Part shown: one piece after another, positions 32,171 to 43,563 of the stretch
Layout: every line of letters starts with the position of its first letter
Numbering within the stretch: the stretch's first letter is position 1
Origin: Wyeomyia smithii
Taxonomy: Eukaryota > Arthropoda > Insecta > Diptera > Culicidae
Length of the DNA: 64,000 bases
Reading direction: 5' to 3'
Assembly (NCBI RefSeq): GCF_029784165.1
Contig: NC_073696.1
Span: 25,178,358-25,242,357 of the forward strand
The notes under the pieces: generated by a model
What the model was told of the DNA's origin: nothing
The model's input: only the letters and a program-made list of their open reading frames with translations
Database searches by the model: none
Translations under genes and position numbers: made by a program

Positions 32171-34480
32171 GGTTTTATCTTGTACCAAATCTCACAAGTA
32201 ACAAGTGAATTGGCTTCTTTTAATTAATGCCATTCACTCACATTTGCATCGTTTACAGTTTCTTCAATTGACCTTATATTCTCATAAAAGCACTGGCCCT
32301 CTGGATTGGCTCAAAAACGCTCGACTCCCGCACAAAACTTGATAATTGCTTCTAAAGTAGGTTTTTATGAGCTTCCCAAACGTTCTGTCAACTTTGCCAT
32401 CCAATTTAAATTCTGTCACATTTATCTCCCAATAACAAAAACCCCTTTCTCGTTTATCCAAGCAAACCATGGCCGCACAAAGCGAAGGTAATTTCCGCTT
32501 TCGGTGTGCCGAGTGACGAAATCCAACAATCCGATCCAAACTCCTTGCGGCACAATTTGACCTACTGCGATCAAACCGCATTCAATCTCGGCTCGCTCGA
32601 AAACTGGCCTGGGGAATCCTCTATTCACCTTCAGTTAAACTTACATTTCAAAAGTTTTCCCTGGAAATTCCATTTGCTCCCCCTGCCCGGGAACGGGAAT
32701 GGGACGTGTTTATCTTTAGCATTAATTCGTCGTCGTCGTCGTCGTCAGCCCCTGAACTCTGCGTGTGGGGGTGTGCGTCTTTTTGGGTACAACCGACAGG
32801 CATCCTTTGTCTTCTCCTCCTGCGTCACTGGGCCGTGGAGCGACACGCAGTTTTAATGTCGCTTTGCTTTAGATTAAAGACAAACGATGGCAATGGCAGT
32901 GTAGAATAATTATTTAAATTAAATTAACTTACTTTGTGTGCTCGATGGCTTTTCCGGCTCTCTGTTTCTCTGTCTGTCTTGGCATCTCTTTTTTCTGTTC
33001 CACCCGAAATTAAGCAGCTAAATTGGGGCCATCGGATCAGAGGGCGCCACGGAAATGAAAAATAAAGGATATCACTTCCCTTCAGGTTTGCTTCTTGGCG
33101 TTGTTGGCTGGTGGGAAGGCTGGTGAAGCACCATTTGTTTGCTAACGACTCCGATTATGAGCTTGGAAATGGAAAAACAACTGTGCGAAGCGTTGTTTCC
33201 CGTTGTTCCGTTCGCTGCCAAGGTTTTGTTTTCGCACCTCGCATAAGGAAACGTTTTTTATGTGTTTAGCTTTAATTGAATTGTATTTACACGACTAATT
33301 AAACCATTAGAGATTCTGTTTCCTTTTCTTAATTTCTGAATTAAGATTAAATTATCGCAAACAGCTCACGGCCAGACGAGCGTGAAATCAAACGGTTTTT
33401 TTTCTTGCTGTCTAATTTTTATTTTCTTTAAACTGTGGACCAGTTTCAAAGAAAATTAAAATCTGCGCTTGTTAAGGCCCAAAGCGACAGTCCAAAATCA
33501 ATTTGCCTGCTTTCCATCCATAAAAAGGATACCCGAGCGAACAACATACGAAGTTTGTAATTGAATTGATGCCCGGAATGATTACTTTTCGAATCAAATC
33601 ACAAGGCAAGTGATAGATTTGATTATCCTAAATGCATTTTGCGAAAGATCTCTCCCCGGAAAAGGCGCTGGCCACAGGAGAGGAAATCTAAATATCACCC
33701 GAATCCCATTACGCGATGCCTTTCCGATGTGTGTCATGCCGTGAGTCCAATGGGGCAAATGTCGCATTTTCTGTATTAACACAGGCGCCTCACCAGCTTG
33801 GTTTTGCGCTACACCACTCGGAAGGTACGAATCGGTTCGGTACCGTACGATTGTTGATGCGAAGCCGTGATTTTCACCCTCTGCTTCCGCGGCCAAGTAA
33901 ATGTAGTATATATTTTAATTGCTGTTTTCCTCCGACACAAGAGGCGTATGTTTGGTCTGTCCTACCGCCCGGAATGGAACGGAACGGAATTGTCCTGGTT
34001 TGGGCGATGTGTCCCTCGCTGGTGCGTACAACGGTGCTCATATTTTTCCCCCGGGGACTGCGACTGGAGAGGCTGAGGTTGTGCGATTGAATTCGAGCCT
34101 CTCGATGCGAGGGCGTCGGGCGTGTGAAGTCCGGACGGCCCGGGGGAATGGGGGAAAACAATTTATTTCCATTTTTCATTTTCATTTATCATTCTCGGAC
34201 GTCGTCTTTCGTGCTGTAGTGTTTTTTGCTGTATGTGGGTATGAATTCGCGCAGGAGATATTTTTGAGTGGTATTGACGTTTTTGACTTTTCAAATTTGC
34301 TTCAATTTGTTTCGGTCGGCCGAAAGGGAGGTGTTGATTGACTTCTGGTTCTGATGGTATCCGTTTTTGTTTGCCGCTTGAACGGTGTCGGATATCAGTC
34401 TAGCGGGAGAGTCACTGTATAATTTTATCTGTTTTCCGATGGGATATCAGAATGAAATTGTTTCATAATATTATCAAAGT
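32171..34480. other. Single-copy-looking non-coding DNA
   Basis: No transposon peptides and no repeat partner. It contains a CGT trinucleotide run (about 32728-32748) and balanced GC around 33.6-34.3 kb. Many overlapping frames exist on both strands (up to 140 codons at 33919-34341) but with no domain, no codon pattern favouring one frame and no splice context. It could be intronic or regulatory DNA. Confidence 0.4.
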
Positions 34481-34870
34481 TTAATTAATATAAATTAGGT
34501 TTTATTGTAAGAATAAGTGTACTGCACTATTTCTTCTGAATTTTTCATTTCTAAAAAAATTGCAATGATTTAGGAATTTCTTTGGGAAATTTTTCGAAAT
34601 AATTGCTTCGGATACCGGAATTTATAGAGGAATCATTCAAAGTAGTTAGAAATATTTAAAACTCTTCAGGATATTGGTAAAATGTTTATTGCTGTGCTTT
34701 AAAATTTTACACTATTGAAGAGGTCTTTTAGATTCTAATTTTTCTTAGAGCATTGATTTTTTTTCCTTAAAGAAGACTGAACCACTGCGACCATTTTTTT
34801 TTTCTATTAAGATATGCTTCAACTTACTCTAAGTGCGTACGAGCAGGTTCATCACTATTTGGCGAGTTGA
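34481..34870. other. AT-rich spacer
   Basis: Non-coding, with A/T homopolymers. It lies directly beyond the C-terminal end of the minus-strand LOA remnant and may include its 3' untranslated tail. Confidence 0.35.
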
Positions 34871-34878
34871 TGTCCTTG

Positions 34879-35091
34879 CTATATTGCACATTTATCCCAG
34901 TTGAACAACGCACTTCGTAAGAAGTTTATTACCTGACCGGGACTTTCCCTCCAAATTTCGGTAGGTTCTATGTGTCCCTTACCGAAGATACGCAATCTGC
35001 GTTGTATTAACACACGGCATTCGCAATGTAGATATTCTGATGTTTCGCTTTCGATGCCACAAAGGCGACATTTAGTTTCACTTATCGACAA
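34879..35091 (-). pseudogene. LOA-clade ORF2 C-terminal zinc finger
   Basis: The frame encodes KCRLCGIESETSEYLHCECR, a CCHC-type finger (CRLC...HCEC) found after RNase H in LOA-type proteins. It is followed by RRLRIFGKGHIEPTEIW and VINFLRSALFNW, closing at 34879. A short tandem duplication (CGACATTTAGTTTCACTTAT next to CGACAATTAGTTTCACTGCA) lies at its inner edge, next to the inserted element at 35.1 kb. Confidence 0.75.
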
Positions 35092-35580
35092 TTAGTTTCA
35101 CTGCAGCTGATGTGTGTAAATCGGCTAAGAAGAAAAATAGTACTTGCATAGCAAAAGACACATTTATGGGTCACTTTTGGCCTTCAAGATCATTCAGTTT
35201 ATAAAACCATCAAAATCCATCACAAAAGTTATTTTATTGTTGTAAAAGCTTGATAATAAATTATTTTATTAGGTCGTGATATATTTTCATGCAAAAGTAA
35301 TAAGAATAGCCAAAATATGGACTGACTCACAATTGTGCACCGCAAAACGTGACATTACTAGAATTATGGGTCACTTCACTTATTACACCGAGCAGAATTA
35401 TTATTTTTAGTAACATTTTCAACATTAAATCATTTCAATCGTATGAATAGGGCTACAATTGAGTTATAAAAAATACCACTGCCAATGAAAATTGTTCAGT
35501 TTCGTGAGAATAGACGTATTTTCGTAAAAGTGACCCATAATTGTGGCTGACCCATGATTGTGGAGGCACTGTACTAACTC
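35092..35580. mobile_element. Non-autonomous element inserted in LOA copy 1
   Basis: About 480 bp separate the RNase H and zinc-finger parts of the LOA remnant. ATGGGTCACTTTT/AAAGTGACCCATAA motifs occur near both ends in inverted orientation (35166-35180 and 35528-35541), with further GGGTCA copies inside. The right end reads CACAATCATGGG outwards. It is non-coding. I could not fix the exact ends or a target duplication. Confidence 0.55.
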
Positions 35581-36680
35581 GGACAATGCCCTGTAACTAG
35601 ACCTGTGAATGTCCTCAGGTCTTTCTTATTTAACCTGAGCAGCACGAGGCTTTTCCCGCGATTTGTCTCTTTGAATCTTTTCGATTATCGTAATCCGCTT
35701 ATGACATCTCAGTTTGCTTTGATGGTCGCTTTCTCCCATTCACCGAGTTCAGCTTTTGGAGCGCTCGGGGAGACTTTACAAAAAGGTTCTGGGCCAACAA
35801 AGTTAGTGGATGACCCTTGCCAGGCTAGTAAGTCAGCCTTCTCGTTTCCTTCGATTCCTCAATGACCAGGAACCCAGTATAAGTTAACCTGGTTTTTCAT
35901 AGCTAACTGTCGGAGCGACAGGGTTCATTCCCACACTAGTTTAGAGTGGCAGAAAAGAGAATTTAGGGCTTTAAATGCAACCTAACTATCACAGAAAATG
36001 CAAATATTTGCGTGTCGATAATTTCTTTCCAAGCACGTATTCGTGTATTCTATTATCGCGTATATTTCCGCGCTTAAACTTACTCTAAATTAGAGTCTCT
36101 AATACTGTTGGCCAGTATTCCCGCACCCGTGGAACCATTCATTTTTGAACCGTCTGTGTAAAAGCAGAGTGAACCGTCCCAAATTGTGGGTCCACCTTGT
36201 TGCAAACTTTCTCGTTCTATCTCTAATATTCTGTAGGGAATTTCGAAGTTTGGTTTCCCCTTTACACAATCCTCCTTACTTTTTATTAGATTATTTATTT
36301 GGAAATCTTCCAGTATTCTCAGGTGCCCTGTGTCCTGTTAGATCTCCTTCTTTTAGGTTGTACTGTCGATTTAGCCTTAGAGCACTTTTTCCGCTTCTAG
36401 TTGAACCACCTGATGAAGTGGAAGAAGGTGCAGTATTGCACCTAAGGCTTTTGATATAGCGCTTCACATAGCTCCACAGATCGATGCACAGGTCAATCTT
36501 TGGATTTTCCCTAGCTTAGCTTGAGTGGATGTTCCAGTGGTTTTAGACCCCAAACTAACGAGGCGTAGGTTATTCTGGGTATGATTATTGTTTAATATAT
36601 CCAATGTATCATGCTGGGTTTGAGACCCCAGCTTTATCCAATGGCTCTGCTGCATACTCGTAAGGCATGTGTTGCCTTGT
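35581..36680 (-). pseudogene. LOA-clade RNase H domain, copy 1
   Basis: The minus strand encodes CFYTDGSKMNGSTGAGIL (about 36113-36167, first catalytic Asp), a damaged IFAFC.S segment (about 35985-36005), then LYWVPGH.GIEGNEKADLLA (about 35825-35890, with a stop replacing one residue) and NKKDLRTFTGLVTGHCP (about 35585-35640). This is the order of the RNase H domain that LOA and I elements carry after the RT. The domain would degrade the RNA template. Frames change at least twice. Confidence 0.8.
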
Positions 36681-36764
36681 TAATTGTTCGTTCGATTTGA
36701 GTATTCCAGCTTAATTCCTGGTCAAGTAGCTCGGATTTCGGTTTATCTTCACTCAGAATGCAAA

Positions 36765-36890
36765 ATTAACGCAGGTTTTTTACGCGGATTCCGGAATTTA
36801 CGCGTTTTTTTTACGCGGATTCCGGAATTTACGCGGTTTTTTTACGCGGCACGTATCCCCCGCGTCAAAAGCGACTTTAGTGTACTGTAT
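36765..36890. repeat. Tandem ACGCGGATTCCGGAATTT units inserted in LOA copy 1
   Basis: About three ~30 bp units of TTTTTACGCGGATTCCGGAA TTTACGCG lie between the RNase H and RT parts of the LOA remnant, followed by ACGCGGCACGTATCCCCCGCG. A diverged relative sits at 22990-23225. It is probably a small MITE. The 96-codon plus-strand frame across it is fortuitous. Confidence 0.65.
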
Positions 36891-36964
36891 TTCCTTTTTC
36901 GAGTGAAAGGAACAATAGTTTGGAGGGATTTACACTCAACCAGTCTCGCCTGCACCATTGAGCT

Positions 36965-37929
36965 GAGAGATTAAGTGCAGTTTAAATTCTATTAGAAATA
37001 ATAAAGCTTTCCCCTAACTAAAATCACTACGTCGTCTGCAAAACCAACAACTTCGAAGCCTTTTCCGAAAGGCTCCGAAGAAGATCGCCTACGATTAATG
37101 ACCATAACAGGGAAGATAATATCCCTCCTCGAGGGCATCCTTTTGTAGTTTCTCTTGCTAGGGACGTGCCACCGAGTTTAGTAGTTATTTCGCGACTTCT
37201 ACTTTATTGGTTTCCTGTCTATGCCATGCCTTTCCATGGCTATTTGCATCGAGTTGTGAGACGCATTATCAAATGCTCCCTCAATATCAAGAAAGGCTGC
37301 CAGGGAAAATTCCTTGGAATGGATGGGTTTTTCGATTTTTCCCACTAACATATGTAGCGCGTCCGTGGTTGATATGTTGTTTTTGTGAGCAAATTGAAAT
37401 TTCTTAATGGATTGGATTTCATATAAACTGTTTTAATATGATGATCGATTAGTTTTTCCATAATTTTCAAAAAGTTGAAAGTTAAACTAATTGACCTATA
37501 CGCTTTCGGGATTGTCCTATCTCGTTTTCCGGCTTTTGGTATAAAAATAACTCTAGTTTGTCTCCAACTAGATGGAATGTAATTTAGTAATGGGCTCACC
37601 TTACACATCTCCGTAATAATTGGATTGAACAGTTGCTTGCTCTTCTGGAGCATAACTGGCTGCATTTCATCCATTACCGGAGACTTGTATGGTTGGAAAG
37701 AGTCTATTGCCCATTCAACCTTTGATTTATTGAACATAGAACAGGCAAGTTCCTGTTCTTCATCCTGCACTTCATCAGTATCCGAATATGATCCTGGGAA
37801 GTGATTTTCCATCAAAATTTCCAGTGTTTCCTGAGAATCTGTGGTGTAAGTAACGTCAGTTTTTCTTAATCTACCTAAACCGTTGGAATGTTGGGCTTTT
37901 CGCAACCTAGCTTCAGTGGATGTGTTCAC
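36965..37929 (-). pseudogene. LOA-clade reverse transcriptase, copy 1
   Basis: The frame from 37929 to 37345 starts within the linker (NGLGRLRKTDV, QETLEILMENHFPG). It contains PVMLQKSKQLFNPIITEM, YIPSSWRQTRVIFIPKAGKR, PKAYRSISL and KIMEKLIDHHIK. After a frameshift near 37410 the next frame gives FQFAHKNN and AAFLDIEGAFDNASHNSM (about 37255-37300, motif A with the catalytic Asp), then GCPRGGILSSLLWSL (about 37100-37141, motif B), then VVGFADDVVI (about 37022-37050, motif C intact). The catalytic residues persist although the frame is broken. The LOA assignment is by these motifs and the downstream RNase H. Confidence 0.85.
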
Positions 37930-38060
37930 ACATTAACTTCCAACTGTTTCTTCTAGATTTTCTTATTTCCTTGATGTATTTTGTAAGTGATGTTCTATAC
38001 AGTTCCCAATTACCTGTTAGTTTCGCTTTTCTAAAAGTTTCCTAGAGGACTTTCTAAGTC

Positions 38061-38269
38061 CTTTTAGGATCTTATTCCACCAAGGTGAGTCTTTATTTTA
38101 TTAGTGTGCACGAATTATCTTACTTGTGATTAAATTAGAGCAGGTCTCCAACTCATCTTTGATTTCAATTTCTCTTATAAAAATATGTTTGTCGATCAAC
38201 AGTTTACTGTTGTAGACCCCCAGTTGCCCCAGTTGGTTTTCCTGGGGTCTCTATAGGGTTTTTAACAGG
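38061..38269. other. Junction between the two divergent LOA copies
   Basis: A short AT-rich stretch separates the minus-strand and plus-strand LOA remnants. It may contain leader sequence of one of them. No other feature is seen. Confidence 0.35.
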
Positions 38270-40215
38270 ATTCCTTCTGCACAGTAATTGAAAAGAATTT
38301 GAGTTTGACCGCTTAGGTCAGGTCGCAAACAAGCGACAACGATCGTCTGATACAGCGTCGCCAAACACGAGCGCTCGGGACTTGGCATGCGCGGAGCCTG
38401 CTGCACCGCGTGAAATGTCAGGGGTAACGTATAGGGATATGCTGGAGGCCACAAGCCTGTCGATCACATCGATTGACTGTCCAGCTTCCCGACTTACCTC
38501 CGAACAGCTAAAAACTTTCTGCTGCCAGCAGGTTGGCAGAAAGCATTAGAACACAGGCGTGAAAGGGTCTGTCGCAGAAGCAGGAAAGGTACGTTCGGAG
38601 ACTCCCTCAGGGAGTGTACCGCTACCACCTGCAAGTTGCAATCCAGCGACAGCGAAGAAAGTTCGGCCAAAAAGTCGAAAGAGGAGTAAGCGTGAGCATC
38701 TGAGCAGTCGCAACCCTGAGAGCTTCAATCCGCCAAAACGTGGAAGTCGTACTTCTGACGCCTACCGTCTGCTGCAACAGGAGCCTGTTGCTGACGGTGC
38801 GCAAACAACCCAACCCAGCGTCACCGCTGATGGCAACCATCAGCTAATCGGAACTTCACAACTTCCGATGATGTCGTCCACTTAAAGTGAGCGGCATACG
38901 CTGCGTCCAGGTATAATACCTCCACCATGCAAGAAGCGCATGGGTCCACGACACCAGGATTCTTGACTTAGCCAATCCAAACGGTGAGTTGATCTATTGC
39001 AGCTAAGGGTTAAACCCTATCACTGCAGTTGTGTTGAAAAGAAACAATATATTTGTTCCCATTACAGAATTCATCCAGCGGGATTTGGTTGCCATTGCGC
39101 TGGAAGTCCAGACGACCAACGGCACTCAGGAAATGGTCGTTGCCACGGCTCCCGGGGGACTTGGATGATATACCGCCATCCGAAGCATCAATAAGGCACT
39201 CATCGTCGGCTGCAATGCCATCACGCACCACACAGTCTGGGGAAGCTCGGATGTGAACACACGAGGTGAAAACCTGCTTGAATACTTTACATCTAACAAC
39301 GTTAATGAATGCAAGGTAGGGAACGAACCAGTTTTAGTAACGCTACTAGACAAGATGTCTTAGATTCTATTCTATGTAGAACCTCGATAACGGAGAAGGT
39401 CAAAAACTGGCATGTCTCTGATCAATCTAGTTTATTAGACCATAAACATATCCCTAAATATCCCAAGACCATAGATTTGATATCGAGGCTACTCCTCTTA
39501 GAGGAGAATACTTAAGGAATCCTAAGAAAACCAACTGGAACCATTTCAAGGTTCATATTCGAACTCCAGTTGAACTGGATATCGCAGCGAGTGAACTACA
39601 GCATAGGATCACGGAAGCTTTCAATTCAAACTGTCCGTTAACCAAACGGACAGTCGGCGATGATGTGCCCTGGTGGAACGAAAATCTTAGCAACCTTCGT
39701 CGGGAAGCTGTTCAACAGCAAAACTTACAAAATATAACGCCGAGCTACGCAAAGCCAAAAGGAGATCCAGAGACCAATTCTGTGAGGACATTCAGACTTT
39801 GTCTGAGGCTACGCGACTGCAAAAAGCGATGTCCAAAGATCACACGAATGGTCTTGGGCAGTTAAAAAGAGGAGACGGAAGTATGACTGTCATTACCAAA
39901 GAAACGCTGGATGTTCTTATGACCATTCACTTTCCTGGCTCGACAGTGACCACCGGGTCGAACATAGAGAAGCAACAAAGCCTCGGATCAAGACGCATGA
40001 CGTCACGTGATTCCAGGGAGCTTGCTCGTCAACTGTTCACGGAGATTTCTATCAACTGAGCACTTAGTTTTGAGCCTATAGAGTCATCGGGATCGGATGG
40101 CATTCTACCAATTTTCCTGCAAAAATCGGACGGAGTCATCATGTCCGAACTCATCAACCTTTGTCGAGCCAGCTTTATTCTGGGCAGAGCTGCGAAAAGT
40201 CAATATCATACTACT
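38270..40215 (+). pseudogene. LOA-clade retrotransposon, 5' half (ORF1-like and endonuclease), copy 2
   Basis: 38400-38885 holds a basic ORF1-like region (VTYRDMLEATSLSI, RLTSEQLKTF, then KVRPKSRKRSKREHLSSRN). From 38990 to 39500 the endonuclease follows: RDLVAIALEVQT, a damaged VVATAPGG, GCNAITHHTVWGSSDVNTRG (about 39205-39270), LEYFTSNN, then VLDSILCRTSI and KVKNWHVSDQSSLLDHKHI with the terminal catalytic His. The linker NHFPG-like THFPGS.V and the RT start (SDGILPIFLQKSDG, ELINLCRASFILG) run to about 40210. Several frameshifts and stops occur. It is the most 5'-complete LOA copy here. Confidence 0.8.
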
Positions 40216-40484
40216 GACATTACGCCAAAATGATGCAACACAAGAATCAGCCAACTACGATGCATGGTTCATTACAAAAGAGTTTGCGATGTTATAATGA
40301 TTCTCTTAGCGTCAACTCTCACTCTCATTTTTTTCTTGCTATCTTTCTCGATCATTCGGGTATGGCTGTACTGAGATTGAACCAGCAGAAATATCAAGTT
40401 CATTTTGACAGCATGATGTTATGAGGATAGCAAACATAAAATCAATGATTTTTCTTCAATTGATATGTATGATATTGATATATA

Positions 40485-40703
40485 GTCGGCGTGCGATCAA
40501 ACCGAATTAAGCGCCGTTTTCTCAGATTGAGTTATTGACACCCAGTGGATATGAGAAGTAATAATCTATCTATTATGAAGTAACGAAATCGTTTGAGCAT
40601 TTGATAACGATATTATAACAAAAATTCTCTGTAACAGCTTGTACACAGCAATTGCGGCGGTAAATGTTTTTAGAAGCTTGGTTCGGTTTGACTGCACGCC
40701 GAC
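40485..40703. mobile_element. 219 bp MITE with TA target duplication
   Basis: The left end GTCGGCGTGCGATCAAACCG and the right end, inward, GTCGGCGTGCAGTCAAACCG match over about 28 bp with two differences in the first 22. TA precedes the left end (40483-40484) and follows the right end (40704-40705), the duplication expected of Tc1/mariner-type mobilisation. The interior does not code. Confidence 0.9.
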
Positions 40704-40942
40704 TAAAAGCATTGTCAATAAACAACTATTACTTCGTTTTGTAACTGAGCGTATTTTAGTTTGGTGCTTTTTCATAACACCAATTGTTATAGAAAGAAAT
40801 CTATTAATATTTTTCAAATGATCTCATATCTGAAAAATAATATTGCATTTTTATTTGTTTTTTGACAGCATGAGTTTATTAATTTGATTCTTGAATATTG
40901 TGCTTGTTGTAGGTTAAACTAAAGACAGTAGGGGTCTTCACA

Positions 40943-41043
40943 TCGAGCTCGTATACGAATACCCAGCCGTAAACTGTGTATCTTCCATTACTCGTCAATG
41001 GAGGTGAGTATTTTTACGGCTGGGTATTTGTTTACGAGCTCGA
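40943..41043. repeat. 101 bp palindrome (31 bp arms, 29 matching)
   Basis: The arms 40943-40973 and 41013-41043 are reverse complements at 29 of 31 positions and start TCGAGCTCGTATACGAATAC. A second, shorter pair (TTCCATT and AATGGAG) sits within the ~39 bp loop. The transcript would form one long hairpin. It may be a small foldback element. Confidence 0.88.
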
Positions 41044-41644
41044 CATGAATACCCATAGTGTTAGTTCGCGGCAAAAAATGAATCGCGGGTGGCAAAACAG
41101 AAAACTTCAAAATATGTATGGGTATGTATATTTATATACAGATCCTGTTAAATTTTGGCACGGTTCAACTTTGAAACTGTTCAATTTCGGTTCGGAACGG
41201 TTTTGCTTTTCTCCTAGTTTTCATTCATATTTTCTTTCAACGAAGAGGATGGCCGGAGTTAATCGACTGGTTTCGGATATATGGCCGGAATATGTTTCAG
41301 TAACATGGTAACGATGATCAAAGCAGTGCTTAGAAGTGCTTAAAATCCTACCATGCCTCTCATTGAAAAATGTAAAAATGCGGACCTGTTTGAAATTATA
41401 AACCTAGTTCATTGGTGGCCATATCTTGAGTTGGGATCGTCACGGACCGCGAAGCAGATCAAATTTAAAAAATCCTGATAGCAACAAACTTCAAGCTGGC
41501 ACTGACATAATCACGCTACTGAAACGATTTTTGATATTCCAAAAATCACCTTGATTTGCATTGCAGTGACATTTCCGAGTGAACTCTGTATATTCACGAC
41601 GATTGACAATGAGAACCCGAAAATGGCAACAAGAGAGACAAGAT

Positions 41645-42422
41645 ATTGAATCACTTGTCGGATCTCCACGCTTACTGTGATGGTTGCTGGCTATTCATGA
41701 GAGAAAGAAAAGAGTGCGGTGATATTTTCTCTCTCGTCATAGTCAGCATGTTGCTTGGATTAATCGCAGCTCTGATTCTGGGACACATCCCAGCTGGCGT
41801 AACGTTAAGTTGGTGTTTATACCAAAGCCGGGCGAAGAAGATATAACATTGCCAAAGGCTTTCAGACCTATAATTCTGACGTCAATGCTTCTCAACTTGA
41901 TGAAGAAAATTGTGGATAAATACATCCACAGCCAGTTTCTGAAAGATTTGCCCTTGCATAAGCATCAATACGGGTATCAGCAGGGCAAATATACAGAAAC
42001 CGCTTTGCATTGCCTAATAACGAAGATCGAAAAGACACTGAATTATAAAGAAATAGCGGTCGGCGCTTTCCTTGACATTGTGGGAGCGTTCGATAACACA
42101 TCAATTCAAAGGACTCTACAAAATAAAGTAGTCGATAATACTTCAATGAGCTGGATTCAAGCTATGCTTCTGAGCAGGAAGATCACAGCTGCATTGGGAG
42201 TTACATCTGTCAAAGTTGAGGCAGTAAAAGGGTGTCCTCAAGGAGGAGTTCTCTCTCCACTGCTATGGTCACTGGTAGGAGACGCTCATCTCACTAAGTA
42301 ATCGCAGCTAGGCTACGAAGTCATCGGTTATGCCGATGACGTAGTCCTTATTGTTAAGAAAAAATGTGATGCAACTCTTCTTAGTCGAATACAAACGACT
42401 CTTAACACCACCTCCCTGTGCA
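41645..42422 (+). pseudogene. LOA-clade reverse transcriptase, 3' piece
   Basis: From the frame at 41646 (LILGHIPAG) translation shifts at about 41810 into VFIPKPGEEDITLPKAFRPI, LMKKIVDKYIHSQF, YGYQQGKYTETALHCL, AFLDIVGAFDNTS (motif A, about 42067-42105), GCPQGGVLSPLLWSL (motif B, about 42230-42275). After a stop at 42299 it resumes as GYADDVVLIVKK (motif C, 42326-42361). All catalytic aspartates persist. Its first ~80 bases overlap, in homology, the end of the 5' piece at 40.2 kb, so the two pieces come from separate or duplicated copies rather than one simply interrupted element. It ends abruptly at the foldback element. Confidence 0.85.
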
Positions 42423-43563
42423 CAGTGGTCCAATAAGGCAAAAAGTGGAACTTAATTCCATTGCGCCTTTCACTTTTCTCTTAGCTTAATAGTGTCTTCG
42501 GAACAATTGTTTGTATGAATGAAAGGCGTAATTGCAAACTGTCAAAAAATTGAAAAGTTTGCTATACTAAAAACTAAAAAAAACTAACTTTTTGTGTTAA
42601 GAGATAGAGGAATGGTTTATTCAGAAAAGTTGTTGAAAATTCAAAAGTATGAAACTTTGTTGAACAAATGAAAATTCTATCTTTTTTCGGTACCAAGTTA
42701 TAGAGTATATTATATGGAACTTACTTTATAAGTTAGTTTTTTGTACTTAACTTTTGTTATTAATATGCTATATCTTTGTAAGGAAAAGTCCTACAGATGT
42801 GTAGCCTTTAATAAAAACGTGTGTTTTATATGCCCAAATGCTTCTTTAGAACAAACTTTTCTTGTAAAATGTAACTAGCAAAAGTTAAGTACAAAAAACT
42901 AACTTTTAAGTAACTTTTATAGAAAATACTCTGTAACTCTGTACCCAATGAAGATAAGAATTTTGTTTGTTCAGCAAAGTTTCATATTTTTGCACGTTCT
43001 AAAACTTTGCCGAATAAGCCCTACTAACCTACTGTGACATATGCTCGCCGTACTCTAATATGGGTGAATTGGGACAAATGAAACCTGAAGGAGTTTATAG
43101 TACTTTAGCTTAACTTCAGAGAAAAGTATTGACATCATGATTCCAGTTGCCCCTTTTAAACTCATACGTTCTTGAAGTTATCGAAAAAATGAGCTACAAT
43201 ATGATATAACTTTGTGAGGTAAAGTCCTGGAGATATATGGTCTTTGGCAAAAATGTGTGTTTTGAGTGCCCTAATAATTTCTTCGAACAACACTTTTGTG
43301 TAAAAAGCAACTAACAAAAGTTAAGTACAAAAAACTAACTTTTAAGTGAGTTCCATATAATATAATTATAACTTTGTACCAAAAAAAGATGGGTTTTTCA
43401 TTTGTTCAACAAAGTTTCATATTTTTGGATTTTCAACAACTTTTATGAATAAACCATTCCTCCATCTCCCAACACAAAATCGTTAGTTTTGTTTTATTTT
43501 CAGTATAGTAAACTTTTCAATTTTTTTGTTTTAAGTTCGACTTTTCGCCTTATTGGACCACTG
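42423..43563. mobile_element. 1.14 kb foldback element with ~330 bp arms and internal duplication
   Basis: The ends are CAGTGGTCCAATAAGGCAAA (42423) and, inward from 43563, CAGTGGTCCAATAAGGCGAA. Arms of about 250-350 bp are reverse complements (GAGGAATGGTTTATTCA, TGAAACTTTGTTGAACAAAT, AAGTTAGTTTTTTGTACTTA). Inside, a segment with GTAAGGAAAAGTCCTACAGA at about 42775-43015 is repeated directly at about 43205-43560 (GTGAGGTAAAGTCCTGGAGA), so it is a partial tandem duplication of loop plus right arm. It does not code. No clear target duplication is seen; CA occurs on both sides. Confidence 0.85.

Larger units (their letters stand above)
34871..38060 (-). mobile_element. LOA-clade (Lian-like) non-LTR retrotransposon remnant, copy 1
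   Basis: On the minus strand the peptides run in native order from a connecting region through reverse transcriptase and RNase H to a C-terminal zinc finger. Two non-autonomous elements interrupt it (35092-35580 and about 36765-36890). The 5' endonuclease part is missing, as expected for a 5'-truncated insertion. Many frame breaks make it dead. It lies tail-out relative to the plus-strand copy starting at about 38.3 kb. Confidence 0.85.
40216..41640. other. Interval between LOA fragments, with small elements
   Basis: AT-rich, non-coding DNA separating two LOA pieces. It contains a TA-flanked MITE (40485-40703) and a long palindrome (40943-41043), listed separately. The rest has no recognisable feature. 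A 111-codon frame at 40976-41311 runs through the palindrome and is not credible. Confidence 0.45.

Noticed and set aside
33919..34341. 140-codon plus-strand frame
   Set aside because: Three other frames overlap it on both strands, it has no recognisable domain or splice context, and codon use shows no preference.
40976..41311. 111-codon open frame
   Set aside because: It begins within the loop of the 101 bp palindrome and has no domain or homologous phrase.
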